Source: an uncultured Chlamydiae bacterium (GTDB lineage: Bacteria > Chlamydiota > Chlamydiia > Chlamydiales > CACLRR01). From it: a DNA stretch of 47,182 bases. The DNA lies in NCBI GenBank assembly GCA_902609415.1, contig CACLRR010000001.1, forward strand, positions 70,466 to 117,647, read 5' to 3'. Position 1 is the first letter of the stretch. The number at the start of each line of letters is the position of its first letter. The position numbers and the translations under genes are program-made. The notes below the pieces were generated by a model. The model saw only the letters and a list, made by a program, of their open reading frames with translations. It ran no database searches and was not told the DNA's origin. Shown in pieces: positions 27,826-36,680 of this stretch.

Positions 27826-29037
27826 ATGACAAAACTTGTAAAAACTCACCCAACCACACTCTCTAAAATCCTAGGAGGCTCCCTCCTGGTTGCAGGAACA
27901 ACCATTGGTGTAAGTCTTCTTGCGCTTCCTGCAACAACTGGGCTTACAGGCTTTTTTCCTTCAGTAGGCCTATTCATTTTTTTCTGGCTCATCATGCTTT
28001 TAAGTGGTTTTTTCTTTATCGAAGTAAGCTTACTTTTCAAGGGGCAAACAAACCTGATCTCTATGGCACAAAAGATGCTTGGATCGTGGGGGAAAATCAT
28101 TAGCTGGATCGTTTATCTACTCCTTTGCTATTCACTCATTGCCGCGTATATCTCTTCTATTGAACAACTCATACTCTCTTCAATCCCTCCATCACTAACG
28201 CCCCCTATATGGTTTCTTAAAATTCTGCTGCCCCTTATTTTTGCTCCCATCATCTACCTAGGCACAACCGGAGTAGATTGGATTAACAGAGTTTTTATGA
28301 TAGGTTTAATGGCTTCGTACCTTCTTATTCTTGTGCTTACCCCTACCCATATGGTTCCCTCCAACCTACTCTACGTAAACCTCTCTCCCTTTATTCTTGC
28401 GGTTCCTGTAATACTATCTTCCTTTGGCTATCATATTATTATTCCTACTCTAACAACTTATATGAACCATGACAAAAGATCTCTTTATCTTGCTATTATC
28501 ATTGGCTCAATATTAGCTCTTCTTATTAATATCTTTTGGCAATTAATATCTCTTGGCACTGTACCCGTTGAGGGAAACCTTAGCCTAATGTCTACTCTTA
28601 GCTCTGGCCAGCCAATCACAATCACTATTTCTAAAATTATTAATAGACCACTAATCACCTCTGTTGCTTCTTCCTTTGCCTTTTTTGCTGTTATCACCTC
28701 TTTTATGGGCGTTTCTCTCTCTCTCTCTGATTTTCTCATCGACGGTTTTAAAATAAAAAAAACGTGGGAGGGGAAGGTTCTTGCCAACCTGCTTACCTTT
28801 GTTCCACCTCTTATCTTCGTCTTTTCTTCCTCAAAGGCCTTTTATGTGGCGCTTGAATATGCCGGCGCTTGTGTTGCTATCTTGCTGGTATTAATTCCCG
28901 CACTAATGGCTCTAAAGCTCAAAAAACCTCAACTTTACCGCTCAAAGTGGACAAAACTCGGCATTCTTTGCATCTGCCTTGTCTCTCTTTTTGTTGTTCT
29001 CGCGAATTTCTTCATTCAACATGGCCAGTATGTTTAA
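27826..29037 (+). CDS. tyrP: Aromatic amino acid permease, second tandem copy
   Basis: This 403-residue paralogue of the previous gene starts 6 bp after it. The same start motif is present (GGSLLVAGTTIGVSLLALPATTG, about residues 15-37), and FGYHIIIPTLTTYMNHD near residue 205 corresponds to the FGFHNLIPTLTHYLGGD site of copy one. The Gly-Ala-Gly-Met of the first helix is replaced by Gly-Val-Ser-Leu, so the two copies probably differ in specificity. Its last 8 bp overlap uvrB. Confidence 0.88.
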   Translation: MTKLVKTHPTTLSKILGGSLLVAGTTIGVSLLALPATTGLTGFFPSVGLFIFFWLIMLLSGFFFIEVSLLFKGQTNLISMAQKMLGSWGKIISWIVYLLLCYSLIAAYISSIEQLILSSIPPSLTPPIWFLKILLPLIFAPIIYLGTTGVDWINRVFMIGLMASYLLILVLTPTHMVPSNLLYVNLSPFILAVPVILSSFGYHIIIPTLTTYMNHDKRSLYLAIIIGSILALLINIFWQLISLGTVPVEGNLSLMSTLSSGQPITITISKIINRPLITSVASSFAFFAVITSFMGVSLSLSDFLIDGFKIKKTWEGKVLANLLTFVPPLIFVFSSSKAFYVALEYAGACVAILLVLIPALMALKLKKPQLYRSKWTKLGILCICLVSLFVVLANFFIQHGQYV

Positions 29038-31000
29038 ACTTCACTCCTCTTTTCTGCCTAGAGGTGACCAACCTCAAGCCATAAAGGCGATATCCTCTTC
29101 TTTTTCTAATGGTAAAAAAAAGCAGGTCCTCCTTGGTGTTACTGGGTCTGGAAAAACCTTCTCAATGGCTCATATTCTAAAAAACCTAGCACTTCCAACC
29201 CTTATCCTAGCTCATAATAAAACTCTTGCAGCTCAACTCTATGAAGAATTTTCCCATTTTTTCCCAGATAATGCTGTTGAATATTTTGTATCCTATTATG
29301 ATTATTACCAGCCTGAGGCCTACATTCCAAGATCTGATACTTTTATTGAAAAGGACTTAGCTATTAATGAACACATTGAGAGAATGCGCCTTAGTGCAAC
29401 TAAGAGCTTAATTGAAAGAAAAGATGTCATTGTTATCTCTTCTGTCTCCTGCATTTATGGTATTGGAAGCTCTGATAACTTTAAAAAGATGATGCTAAAC
29501 CTAGATGTGGGAAAAGAAATTTCAAGAGATGAACTTCTCTTGAATCTAATATCATTGCAATACAAACGCAATGATACAGAGCTTTTGCGTTCATCTTTTC
29601 GAGTAAGAGGCGATACTATTGATATTATTCCATCATATGAGCAAGATAGAGCTCTTAGGGTCGAGCTTTATAATGATCAAATAGAAAGAATCTCTGTCAT
29701 CGACCCGCTTACATCAAAACGATTAGAGTCACTTTCTCACCTTTCTCTCTTTGCAGCAACTCATTTTGTTACACCAAAGGAGGATAGACTTATTGCTATA
29801 AATTCTATCAAAGATGAGCTAGCCTTAAGAGAAGCCTTTTTTTCTGAGAGGAATCTTCATGTTGAACAACAAAGAATTTGTGAAAGAACCCGCTATGATC
29901 TAGAAATGATAAAAGAGGTTGGATTTTGCAAAGGTATAGAAAACTATTCTAGACACTTTACTCAGAAAGCTCCCGGCGAGCCTCCTGAGTGCCTTATGGA
30001 TTATTTCCCTAAGGACTACCTTCTTATTGTTGATGAATCACACCAAACAATTCCTCAAGTCCGTGCCATGTATAATGGTGATAGAGCAAGAAAGAAGTCT
30101 CTAATTGATTTTGGCTTCCGTTTACCCTCAGCCTTTGATAACAGACCTTTACAATTTGATGAATTCATGACAAAGCTAGATCACGTTCTTTACGTGTCTG
30201 CTACACCAGCTCCTTTTGAAATAGAGGAAGCAGGAGGTGAAATAGCCCAACAAATCATTCGTCCTACCGGCCTTCTTGACCCAACTTGCACCGTAAAACC
30301 TTTAAACAACCAGGTTGATGAATCCCTAGAAGAAATAAGAAAAGAGACATTACTTCGAAGAAAGACCCTTGTCACAACACTTACAAAAAAGATGGCAGAA
30401 GATCTTACAAAATATCTTACAGAGCTTTCAATTAGAGCAAAATATCTCCATTCAGATGTTGACACCCTTGATCGCATTAAAATTATCAGTGATCTAAGAG
30501 AAGACAAGTTTGATGTACTCATTGGAATTAATCTGTTGAGAGAGGGACTAGACATCCCAGAAGTATCCCTTGTCATCATACTAGATGCTGATAAAGAAGG
30601 TTTCTTACGTAGCGAAACAGCTCTTATTCAAACCTGTGGCAGAGCTTCAAGAAATCTCCACGGGAGGGTGATTCTCTTTGCAGACAAAATAACAAATTCT
30701 ATCCAAAAAACTCTAAATACAGCAAAAGAGAGAAGATCTCTTCAAGAAAAATATAACAAAAGTCACAACATTACACCTACACAAATCACAAAAAAATCTC
30801 AACAAACTATTCTTACCTCTGTAAAGGATGTGACCTCTACTACAACAAACCCTCCCAAACACGTAAATCTAAAGCTTGTTGAAAAGAAAAAAAAGACACT
30901 AAAGAGGCTCATGAAAAAAGCAGCAGACTCTTTTCAATTTGAAGAAGCTGCAAAATATCGCGATGAAATAAGAAGTCTTGAAACTTTAGAGTTGCTTTGA
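29030..31000 (+). CDS. uvrB: Excinuclease ABC subunit B
   Basis: UvrB is the damage-verifying helicase-like subunit of nucleotide excision repair. Motifs: RGDQPQAI at residue 12, GVTGSGKT near 38, AHNKTLAAQLYEEF near 60, the beta-hairpin YYDYYQPEAYIP near 90, VDESHQT near 338, SATPAPFE near 391, and NLLREGLDIPEVSLV near 500. A UVR domain (KRLMKKAADSFQFEEAAKYR) ends the protein. I start at the ATG at 29030 because family members start just before this Asp-Gln-Pro block; an ATG three codons upstream is an alternative. No ribosome site is present, so translation is probably coupled to tyrP. Confidence 0.95.
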   Translation: MFKLHSSFLPRGDQPQAIKAISSSFSNGKKKQVLLGVTGSGKTFSMAHILKNLALPTLILAHNKTLAAQLYEEFSHFFPDNAVEYFVSYYDYYQPEAYIPRSDTFIEKDLAINEHIERMRLSATKSLIERKDVIVISSVSCIYGIGSSDNFKKMMLNLDVGKEISRDELLLNLISLQYKRNDTELLRSSFRVRGDTIDIIPSYEQDRALRVELYNDQIERISVIDPLTSKRLESLSHLSLFAATHFVTPKEDRLIAINSIKDELALREAFFSERNLHVEQQRICERTRYDLEMIKEVGFCKGIENYSRHFTQKAPGEPPECLMDYFPKDYLLIVDESHQTIPQVRAMYNGDRARKKSLIDFGFRLPSAFDNRPLQFDEFMTKLDHVLYVSATPAPFEIEEAGGEIAQQIIRPTGLLDPTCTVKPLNNQVDESLEEIRKETLLRRKTLVTTLTKKMAEDLTKYLTELSIRAKYLHSDVDTLDRIKIISDLREDKFDVLIGINLLREGLDIPEVSLVIILDADKEGFLRSETALIQTCGRASRNLHGRVILFADKITNSIQKTLNTAKERRSLQEKYNKSHNITPTQITKKSQQTILTSVKDVTSTTTNPPKHVNLKLVEKKKKTLKRLMKKAADSFQFEEAAKYRDEIRSLETLELL

Positions 31001-31068
31001 TTTTTCCACAATTAACAAGCTATTGAATAGCGCTCCTATTTTGCATTAAATGGTTCAACAAAAAAGAG

Positions 31069-33648
31069 CTAATCTTTTTTCAGGTGGGATGAAAGCTTCG
31101 CTGCAATCTTAAACATATCTATAGGTTCTTTTCCCAATACCTTGCTAAGCTTCTTGTCTGGATTAATGATCCTACCGTTGGTAGGATCTTGTAATTTTTT
31201 TTCTTTAATGTAGGCCCAGATTTTTTTTGTAGCCTCTCCTCTAGAAACCTCTTTTTTTCCAATAGTACTAGCTAACTCTTCTGATGGCATAAAAGTAGGC
31301 TGCACTCTTGTTGACTTCTTTTTAGTAGCTTTCTTTTTAATCGCCACTTTATTTGCACCCTTTTTCTTTGTACCACTCTTCTTTGTGGCAGCTTTCTTTG
31401 CGACCTTCTTTCTACTTTTTCTCACACTAGCTGTTTTCGGGTGGTCCTTATACTTTTCTAAAAGTGTATCTACATCATTAGCAATCACATCACAGTCTGG
31501 GTAGTTAGAGCAAGAAAAGAAAGTTTTTCCAAAACGTGACTTCCTGCTTTGCAAGCTCCCATCACACCCAATTGCTGGACAGGATGGTAGTTCTGAAGGG
31601 AGTAGTTCATCTTTTTGTGGTATAGCAACTATTGACTTACAATTAGGATAGGATGCGCACCCAAGAAAAAGTCCATAAGCACTTTTTCTAAGCTTCATCT
31701 CCCCACCACACTTGTTGCATTTCTGATCCCAATCAAAGTCTTCTCTATACAGCCCCTTGTCCACCGTTAAATCCTCTGTCGAAGAGGTATAATTACAGTC
31801 TGGATATTTTGAACAACCATGAAAATATTTATTTCTAGACCAAATCTTCTGTAAAGGCGCTCCACACTCTGGACATTTTTTATCCGTCTGCTGCTTAGGT
31901 ACCTGCATCTCTTTTTTTGCTACCTCTACTAGTGGAAAAAAGGTGCCCCAAAACTCTTTCAAAAAAGCTTTCCACTCCTTACTAGATTCAGCAATCAAAT
32001 CCAAATCATCTTCCATCTTTGCAGTAAAAGAGGTATTTATAATCTCTGTAAAATTTTCTTCTAACATTTGACAAATCAAGCACCCAAGCTCTGTTGGAAT
32101 AATAGCCTTCTTTTCCTTCCTTGTGTAAGCTCTACTATGAATTTTTAACATGATAGATACATAAGTTGAGGGCCTTCCTATGCCAGACTTTTCCAACTCT
32201 TTAACTAGAGAAGCTTCTGTAAATCGGGGCGGAGGTTTTGTAAAAGATTGAGCAGCAGAAGAGTCAACTCTCTTAAGGACCTCGTTTTCTTCAATGTTTG
32301 GCAACAAAATCTCTTGATTTTGTTGACTTTCATCATCATTTTTTTCCTCATAAAGAACCATAAAGCCCTTAAACTTCATCACAGAGCCCGATGCTTTAAG
32401 CGTTAAATGGTTATTTGTTTGGAGAGTAAGGCTTACAGTATCATAAATTGCAAAACTCATTTGCGATGCTACAAATCTTCTCCAGATTAGTTGATACAAC
32501 TTCCACTGTTCTATAGAAAGCCTCTCTTTTATCATATCTGGGGTGTGATATACATTTGTTGGCCTTATAGCCTCATGTGCATCTTGCGCACTTTTCTTGG
32601 TAGAATAGTTTAGCGCCTTTTGTGGTAAATATTGCCTATGCTCTTTCCCTATATACTTCCTAACTTCCGAAATTGCTTCTGATGAAACCCTAACAGAATC
32701 TGTACGCATATAAGTAATTAACCCCTCCTGACCCTCATTTCCTAAATCCAACCCTTCATATAAACTTTGTGCTACCTGCATCGTTCTCTGTGCGGAAAAA
32801 CCATAATGCCTTGAGGCCTCTTGCTGCAGTGTTGATGTAGTAAATGGGGGAACGGGATGTCTTTTCTTTTCCCTCTCTTCCTTCTTTTCTACAACATAAG
32901 TTGCGCTTTTTAATCTATTAAGCACCTGATCTGCAACCTCCTTGTTATTAATAACAAAAGAGTCGCTTCCCTTCTTTTCTTTTAAAACCCGCTTGCCATC
33001 AACATGAGAAAGTATCGCATTAAATTTTTTAGACCTTCCTTGCTTCTCCATAAGTGAAGAAAGGGTCCAATACTCTACAGGCTTAAATTTTTCTATTGCT
33101 CGCTCTCGATCAACTACAAGTTTTAAAGCTACCGACTGAACCCGTCCTGCAGAAAGACCTGAAGAGTTACCCCTGCTAATGCGTCTATATAGAAGGGGAG
33201 AAATCTGATACCCCACCATTCTATCTAACAGTCGCCTTGCTTGCTGTGCATTAACAAGATTTAAATCAATTTCTCTAGGGTTCGCAATCCCTTCTTCCAC
33301 CGCTTTTTTTGTAATTGCATTAAATGTAATCCTTTTGAACTTTGTTCCTGGGGGCAAAACATGCATAATATGCCAAGCAATTGCTTCTCCCTCTCTATCA
33401 GGATCGGGCGCAAGGTACACCTCCTCTGCTCCTCTTGCCATTTTTTGAATCGATCTAATTACATCCTTCTTATCATCCATTAATTCGTATTCAGGCTCAA
33501 AATCATTCTCTACATCAATAGCAAACTTTTTTGAAGGAAGGTCTCTAATATGTCCTACAGAAGAAGCGATTTCATACTCCCTACCAAGGAATTTCTTCAT
33601 TGTCTTTATTTTTGTCGGCGACTCAACAATGATTAATTTTTTCTTCAT
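31069..33648 (-). CDS. topA: DNA topoisomerase I fused to a C-terminal SWIB domain
   Basis: TopA relaxes negative supercoils. The TOPRIM domain opens the protein (KLIIVESPTKIKTMKKFLG, then DPDREGEAIAWH near residue 82). The catalytic Tyr313 is in GLITYMRTDS. Three four-Cys zinc ribbons lie at about 590-615, 644-670 and 689-715. A lysine/alanine-rich linker (about 735-778) resembles histone H1 tails. The last 75 residues are a SWIB/MDM2 domain, normally eukaryotic and part of SWI/SNF complexes. The same fusion is present in C. trachomatis (CT643). Why topoisomerase I carries it is unresolved; DNA condensation at the infectious stage is one idea. Confidence 0.96.
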   Translation of the reverse strand: MKKKLIIVESPTKIKTMKKFLGREYEIASSVGHIRDLPSKKFAIDVENDFEPEYELMDDKKDVIRSIQKMARGAEEVYLAPDPDREGEAIAWHIMHVLPPGTKFKRITFNAITKKAVEEGIANPREIDLNLVNAQQARRLLDRMVGYQISPLLYRRISRGNSSGLSAGRVQSVALKLVVDRERAIEKFKPVEYWTLSSLMEKQGRSKKFNAILSHVDGKRVLKEKKGSDSFVINNKEVADQVLNRLKSATYVVEKKEEREKKRHPVPPFTTSTLQQEASRHYGFSAQRTMQVAQSLYEGLDLGNEGQEGLITYMRTDSVRVSSEAISEVRKYIGKEHRQYLPQKALNYSTKKSAQDAHEAIRPTNVYHTPDMIKERLSIEQWKLYQLIWRRFVASQMSFAIYDTVSLTLQTNNHLTLKASGSVMKFKGFMVLYEEKNDDESQQNQEILLPNIEENEVLKRVDSSAAQSFTKPPPRFTEASLVKELEKSGIGRPSTYVSIMLKIHSRAYTRKEKKAIIPTELGCLICQMLEENFTEIINTSFTAKMEDDLDLIAESSKEWKAFLKEFWGTFFPLVEVAKKEMQVPKQQTDKKCPECGAPLQKIWSRNKYFHGCSKYPDCNYTSSTEDLTVDKGLYREDFDWDQKCNKCGGEMKLRKSAYGLFLGCASYPNCKSIVAIPQKDELLPSELPSCPAIGCDGSLQSRKSRFGKTFFSCSNYPDCDVIANDVDTLLEKYKDHPKTASVRKSRKKVAKKAATKKSGTKKKGANKVAIKKKATKKKSTRVQPTFMPSEELASTIGKKEVSRGEATKKIWAYIKEKKLQDPTNGRIINPDKKLSKVLGKEPIDMFKIAAKLSSHLKKD

Positions 33649-33796
33649 TCTTTTCCTATCCCTTTCTCCGACCTTTGTTTGTCGCGTTTCTCTTTAAAGA
33701 AAAAACTTCCCCTTCTCTTTCAGCAAACATTATAATTCATTGTTAATTAAAAACAAAAAAATTTAAAAGTCTTTTTTCTCAAACTTTTCTTTTTAC

Positions 33797-33825
33797 TTGA
33801 TTTGCCCCTGTCTTCTACTTATACT
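33797..33825 (+). promoter_or_regulatory. Promoter of the three-gene envelope operon
   Basis: TTGATT (33797-33802), a 17-bp spacer and TATACT (33820-33825) make a good sigma-70-type match. The transcript would start near 33832, about 24 bases before the ATG at 33856. The leader is pyrimidine-rich with no Shine-Dalgarno sequence. Confidence 0.65.
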
Positions 33826-33855
33826 GTTTTTTTTTAACTTAACCCTCTGTTTTTC

Positions 33856-35121
33856 ATGATTCTTCTTCTTTTTTTCCTCTCTCTGCTCTCCTCCATCTCT
33901 GCTCTTAATGAAACAGAATCTGTAACCTTAAACCTCAACCCTCCTCTTTCCTCCTCCTCTGTCTCGGAAGAACATGACTTTGCTCTTATTAACTCTGCTA
34001 TTTCCTCACTAGACAAAAATATTCATAGGACCATGGTTCCCTCGTTAATTAGATATAAGGGAATGTTAGATGAGTCACCGCTTCTTCAATATGAGTTTGT
34101 TTATTCAATAAGGGCTGACATCAAAATTGACAACTATCAAAGAAATGGCTCATATATCGGGATTGCTTTTTTAGACAAAAACTATGATCTTGTTGGAACT
34201 CCACGCCTTCTTTCTATTCCTCCAGAAAGAAACCCTGAAGATGCAAGACCCTTTTTATTTAAGGGCGACCTCTTTTTTTCCTATAACTTTGCCACCTCTT
34301 CTGGCAGGCAAATGGCTCTCTACGAGTTCAGCTCAGATAAAATCATTAACCTTTCTTTAAAAAACTTTACAACCTCTCCTATTGAAAAAAACTGGTCTTT
34401 TTTTGAGCTTGATGATCAGCTTGCTTTTGTTTACTGCTATGATCCTTTTGTCGTTTTTTCTGCTGACCTAACTTCTGGCGACTGTATGCCGCTTTTCTGC
34501 AAGGAAAATACTCTTCCTGATGTTTCTGAAAAAATTTTGCGCGGTGGCTCTTCTCCCATGAAAGTCAATAACAACCTCTTTCTCTCTTTTATTCACTCAA
34601 GAATCAGAACTTCTTCTCTTAACTCTCCTCTTCTTTTTATAAACGACTTCCTCCAAAAAAAACTTCTTTGGCTTTACAGGCCTCACATCTGTCTCTTCTC
34701 AACTGACCCCTATAAAGTCCTTTATATTTCCGAACAGTTCTCCTTGTATAATACTGGTATAGAATACCCTGTTTCAACGGTTGTTAGAGATCAAGACCTT
34801 CTTGTTAGTTTTAATGTTGATGACCATATATCCTCTCTTATATCTTTTAATAATCTTCTCCCTTCACTTTCTAATGACCTAGAAGCTATATCCCACCTTC
34901 CTGCTTCCTCAAGCTCCTTTGAAAACAAAGCCCTCTATTCTCTTACAAACTACCCTATTAACTGTAAAAACCCTTTCCACCACCCTCTTCTTTCTATTCT
35001 CTATTACTACGGATATAACCGAGGTGAGGGGCGCATGCAGAAGTTCCTAAGAACCTTTGAGGGGCGCCACCCACGCAATCTTGAAGAGATGTATCTAAAA
35101 GATGAACTCAAAAAAAAATAA
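33856..35121 (+). CDS. Exported five-bladed beta-propeller protein resembling GH130 glycosidases/phosphorylases
   Basis: A signal peptide (ILLLFFLSLLSSISA) precedes a 400-residue domain. Blocks in order resemble GH130-type propellers: RADIKIDN near residue 88, PEDARPFLFKGDLFFSYNF near 130 (compare EDPR), IEKNWSFFELDDQLAFVYCYDP near 176, LRGGSSPMKVNNNLFLSFIHSR near 232 (compare RGGTP), and GIEYPVSTVVRDQDLLVSFNVDD near 301. GH130 enzymes act on beta-mannosides and related glycans. A catalytic Asp cannot be fixed by eye, so the protein may only bind glycan. The 3' end overlaps the next gene by 20 bp. It is not one of the chlamydial proteins I recognise. Confidence 0.55.
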   Translation: MILLLFFLSLLSSISALNETESVTLNLNPPLSSSSVSEEHDFALINSAISSLDKNIHRTMVPSLIRYKGMLDESPLLQYEFVYSIRADIKIDNYQRNGSYIGIAFLDKNYDLVGTPRLLSIPPERNPEDARPFLFKGDLFFSYNFATSSGRQMALYEFSSDKIINLSLKNFTTSPIEKNWSFFELDDQLAFVYCYDPFVVFSADLTSGDCMPLFCKENTLPDVSEKILRGGSSPMKVNNNLFLSFIHSRIRTSSLNSPLLFINDFLQKKLLWLYRPHICLFSTDPYKVLYISEQFSLYNTGIEYPVSTVVRDQDLLVSFNVDDHISSLISFNNLLPSLSNDLEAISHLPASSSSFENKALYSLTNYPINCKNPFHHPLLSILYYYGYNRGEGRMQKFLRTFEGRHPRNLEEMYLKDELKKK

Positions 35122-35890
35122 CCCAGCCTACCTCTCGAATGAGCGCCTTCGCATCCTGTTTACCAAAGGTATTATTCCTTTCCCTGGTGAGACCACCTCC
35201 GCTCTTCTTAAAAGAACTGACTATTTAGAAGAGTTATCCCTTAACCCTGCTACCTTTTTCTCAAAAATTCCGCACTCATCTTTTTTTTTCCTAACCGACA
35301 AACTCCCTTGGTTTTTAGGCTTCTATAAGCCGCGTCCCCTTCCTTTCTGGATTGCCGCACTTACTTGGATTGTACCTACTTTAAATGGCTTTTCTGTTCC
35401 TTGCCTTCAACTTCCCTCATCCTCTTCCTTCCTTCTTCCTTCTAGGAAAGAAATTATAGACCACGAATCTGTCCACGCTCGCAGAGCAAACTTTAATGAG
35501 CCTCGCTTTGAAGAGCTTTTAGCCTATAGAACCTCTCGGAGTCGTTTTAGAAGGTTAATCGGCCCTCTTTTTCAATCAACCTTTGAATCTAGCCTCCTTC
35601 TTTTCTCTCTCCTTATCTCTCTATTCTTCGCCATCTTTTCATCCGCCCTTGTTCCCGCCTTATGCTCTTCTGCGTACCTTTTTTTTCTAGGTGGACGCCT
35701 TTTTTTTCGTCAAAAAACCCTTGCTCGCTGCCTGAAAGCCCTTTCCTCCTCCTATAAAAACTGTGATCAACTGCTAACTCATCTAACAGACAAAGAAATT
35801 ACCTTGATTGCAAAAAAAGGTTCTGTTATCAGAAAAAAAAGCTGTCTTCGTTGGCGGCAGATAAATGCTTTATACTCTCTTTCACGATGA
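35102..35890 (+). CDS. Membrane protein with an HExxH metalloprotease-like motif
   Basis: The 262-residue protein has hydrophobic stretches near residues 75-95 and two strong membrane segments at about 160-205. Between them lies DHESVHARR (His121, Glu122, His125), followed by FEELLAY with Glu137-Glu138. HExxH with a downstream Glu is the zinc site of gluzincin metallopeptidases, though the spacing of 12 is short. The motif faces the same side as the ends of the first two hydrophobic stretches. No family was recognised. It sits between a glycan-propeller gene and a glycosyltransferase-like gene, overlapping both. Confidence 0.5.
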   Translation: MNSKKNNPAYLSNERLRILFTKGIIPFPGETTSALLKRTDYLEELSLNPATFFSKIPHSSFFFLTDKLPWFLGFYKPRPLPFWIAALTWIVPTLNGFSVPCLQLPSSSSFLLPSRKEIIDHESVHARRANFNEPRFEELLAYRTSRSRFRRLIGPLFQSTFESSLLLFSLLISLFFAIFSSALVPALCSSAYLFFLGGRLFFRQKTLARCLKALSSSYKNCDQLLTHLTDKEITLIAKKGSVIRKKSCLRWRQINALYSLSR

Positions 35891-36675
35891 AAAAAAAAGC
35901 TCATTTCATTATTATTCTTTTATCCCTTTTATATATCCCTCTTTTTTTTGGCCTTAAATTTTTCTCAAACCATAAATGTTATAAAAAAAACCTTATAGTC
36001 CATATAAACTCTGAGGAAGTAGACGAAATTACTCCATTTTCTTTTGTTTTTCTTCTTCACCCAGACACAGATCTTAAATCGTGCGAGCAAAATATTCTTT
36101 CAATTTCACAACAGGAGTATCAGCACTACAGAGTTATATTAATTACATCAGAAAATATGACACCAAAAGCAGAAGAGATAACCAAATTTGCTGCTAAACA
36201 CAACAAAGACCATCTATTTTCTGTTTTTCGTTCTCAAAGAGAAGAACCTCTTCTTTCTACCTATAATAGAGCTGTCAGCAGCTGCTCAAATAATGAAATT
36301 ATTATTGAAATGAATATGAATGATTGGTTAGCAAATAACAACGTTCTTTCCCTTCTTAATGAAACCTATCACTCCTCAAAGGATATCTGGCTCACCTTCG
36401 GTGATCATCTTAATTTCCCTTCTTATATGAATAATAAGGCCTTTTCACAAAATAGAAAAAAGAAAAGCGAGCTCCTCTCTTGGGTAGACTCTCCTTTTAA
36501 GACCTACTATGCGGGACTGTTTTCGCAGATCCACAGTTCGAATAAATACACATACAAACAGCCTCCATTTAAAAAGAGTGGTCTTTTTACTCTTCCAATG
36601 GTCAGCCAGGCAAAAAACCATATCCATTTTATTGAAGAGGTTCTCTTTATTCACAAATTGAGTGAACTTAATTAA
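35887..36675 (+). CDS. Membrane-anchored GT2-like (GT-A fold) glycosyltransferase
   Basis: I start at the ATG at 35887, which overlaps the previous stop as ATGA. An N-terminal membrane anchor (about residues 6-24) precedes a fold like the start of family 2 glycosyltransferases: FSFVFLLHPDTDLKSCEQNI, a QEYQHYRVILITSENMT strand, then NRAVSSCSNNEIIIEMNMNDWL. In place of the usual Asp-x-Asp there is EMNMNDW, and the protein is only 262 residues, so it could be inactive or unusual. The likely role is envelope glycan synthesis together with its two neighbours. Function is inferred. Confidence 0.5.
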   Translation: MKKKAHFIIILLSLLYIPLFFGLKFFSNHKCYKKNLIVHINSEEVDEITPFSFVFLLHPDTDLKSCEQNILSISQQEYQHYRVILITSENMTPKAEEITKFAAKHNKDHLFSVFRSQREEPLLSTYNRAVSSCSNNEIIIEMNMNDWLANNNVLSLLNETYHSSKDIWLTFGDHLNFPSYMNNKAFSQNRKKKSELLSWVDSPFKTYYAGLFSQIHSSNKYTYKQPPFKKSGLFTLPMVSQAKNHIHFIEEVLFIHKLSELN

Positions 36676-36680
36676 TAAAG

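Noticed and set aside
28485-28787. 100-residue antisense frame inside the second tyrP
   Set aside because: It is the complement of membrane helices, giving an artificial charged sequence.
31001-31068. GCTAT-TGA-ATAGC hairpin between uvrB and topA
   Set aside because: Five base pairs with no following T-run; chance in AT-rich DNA.
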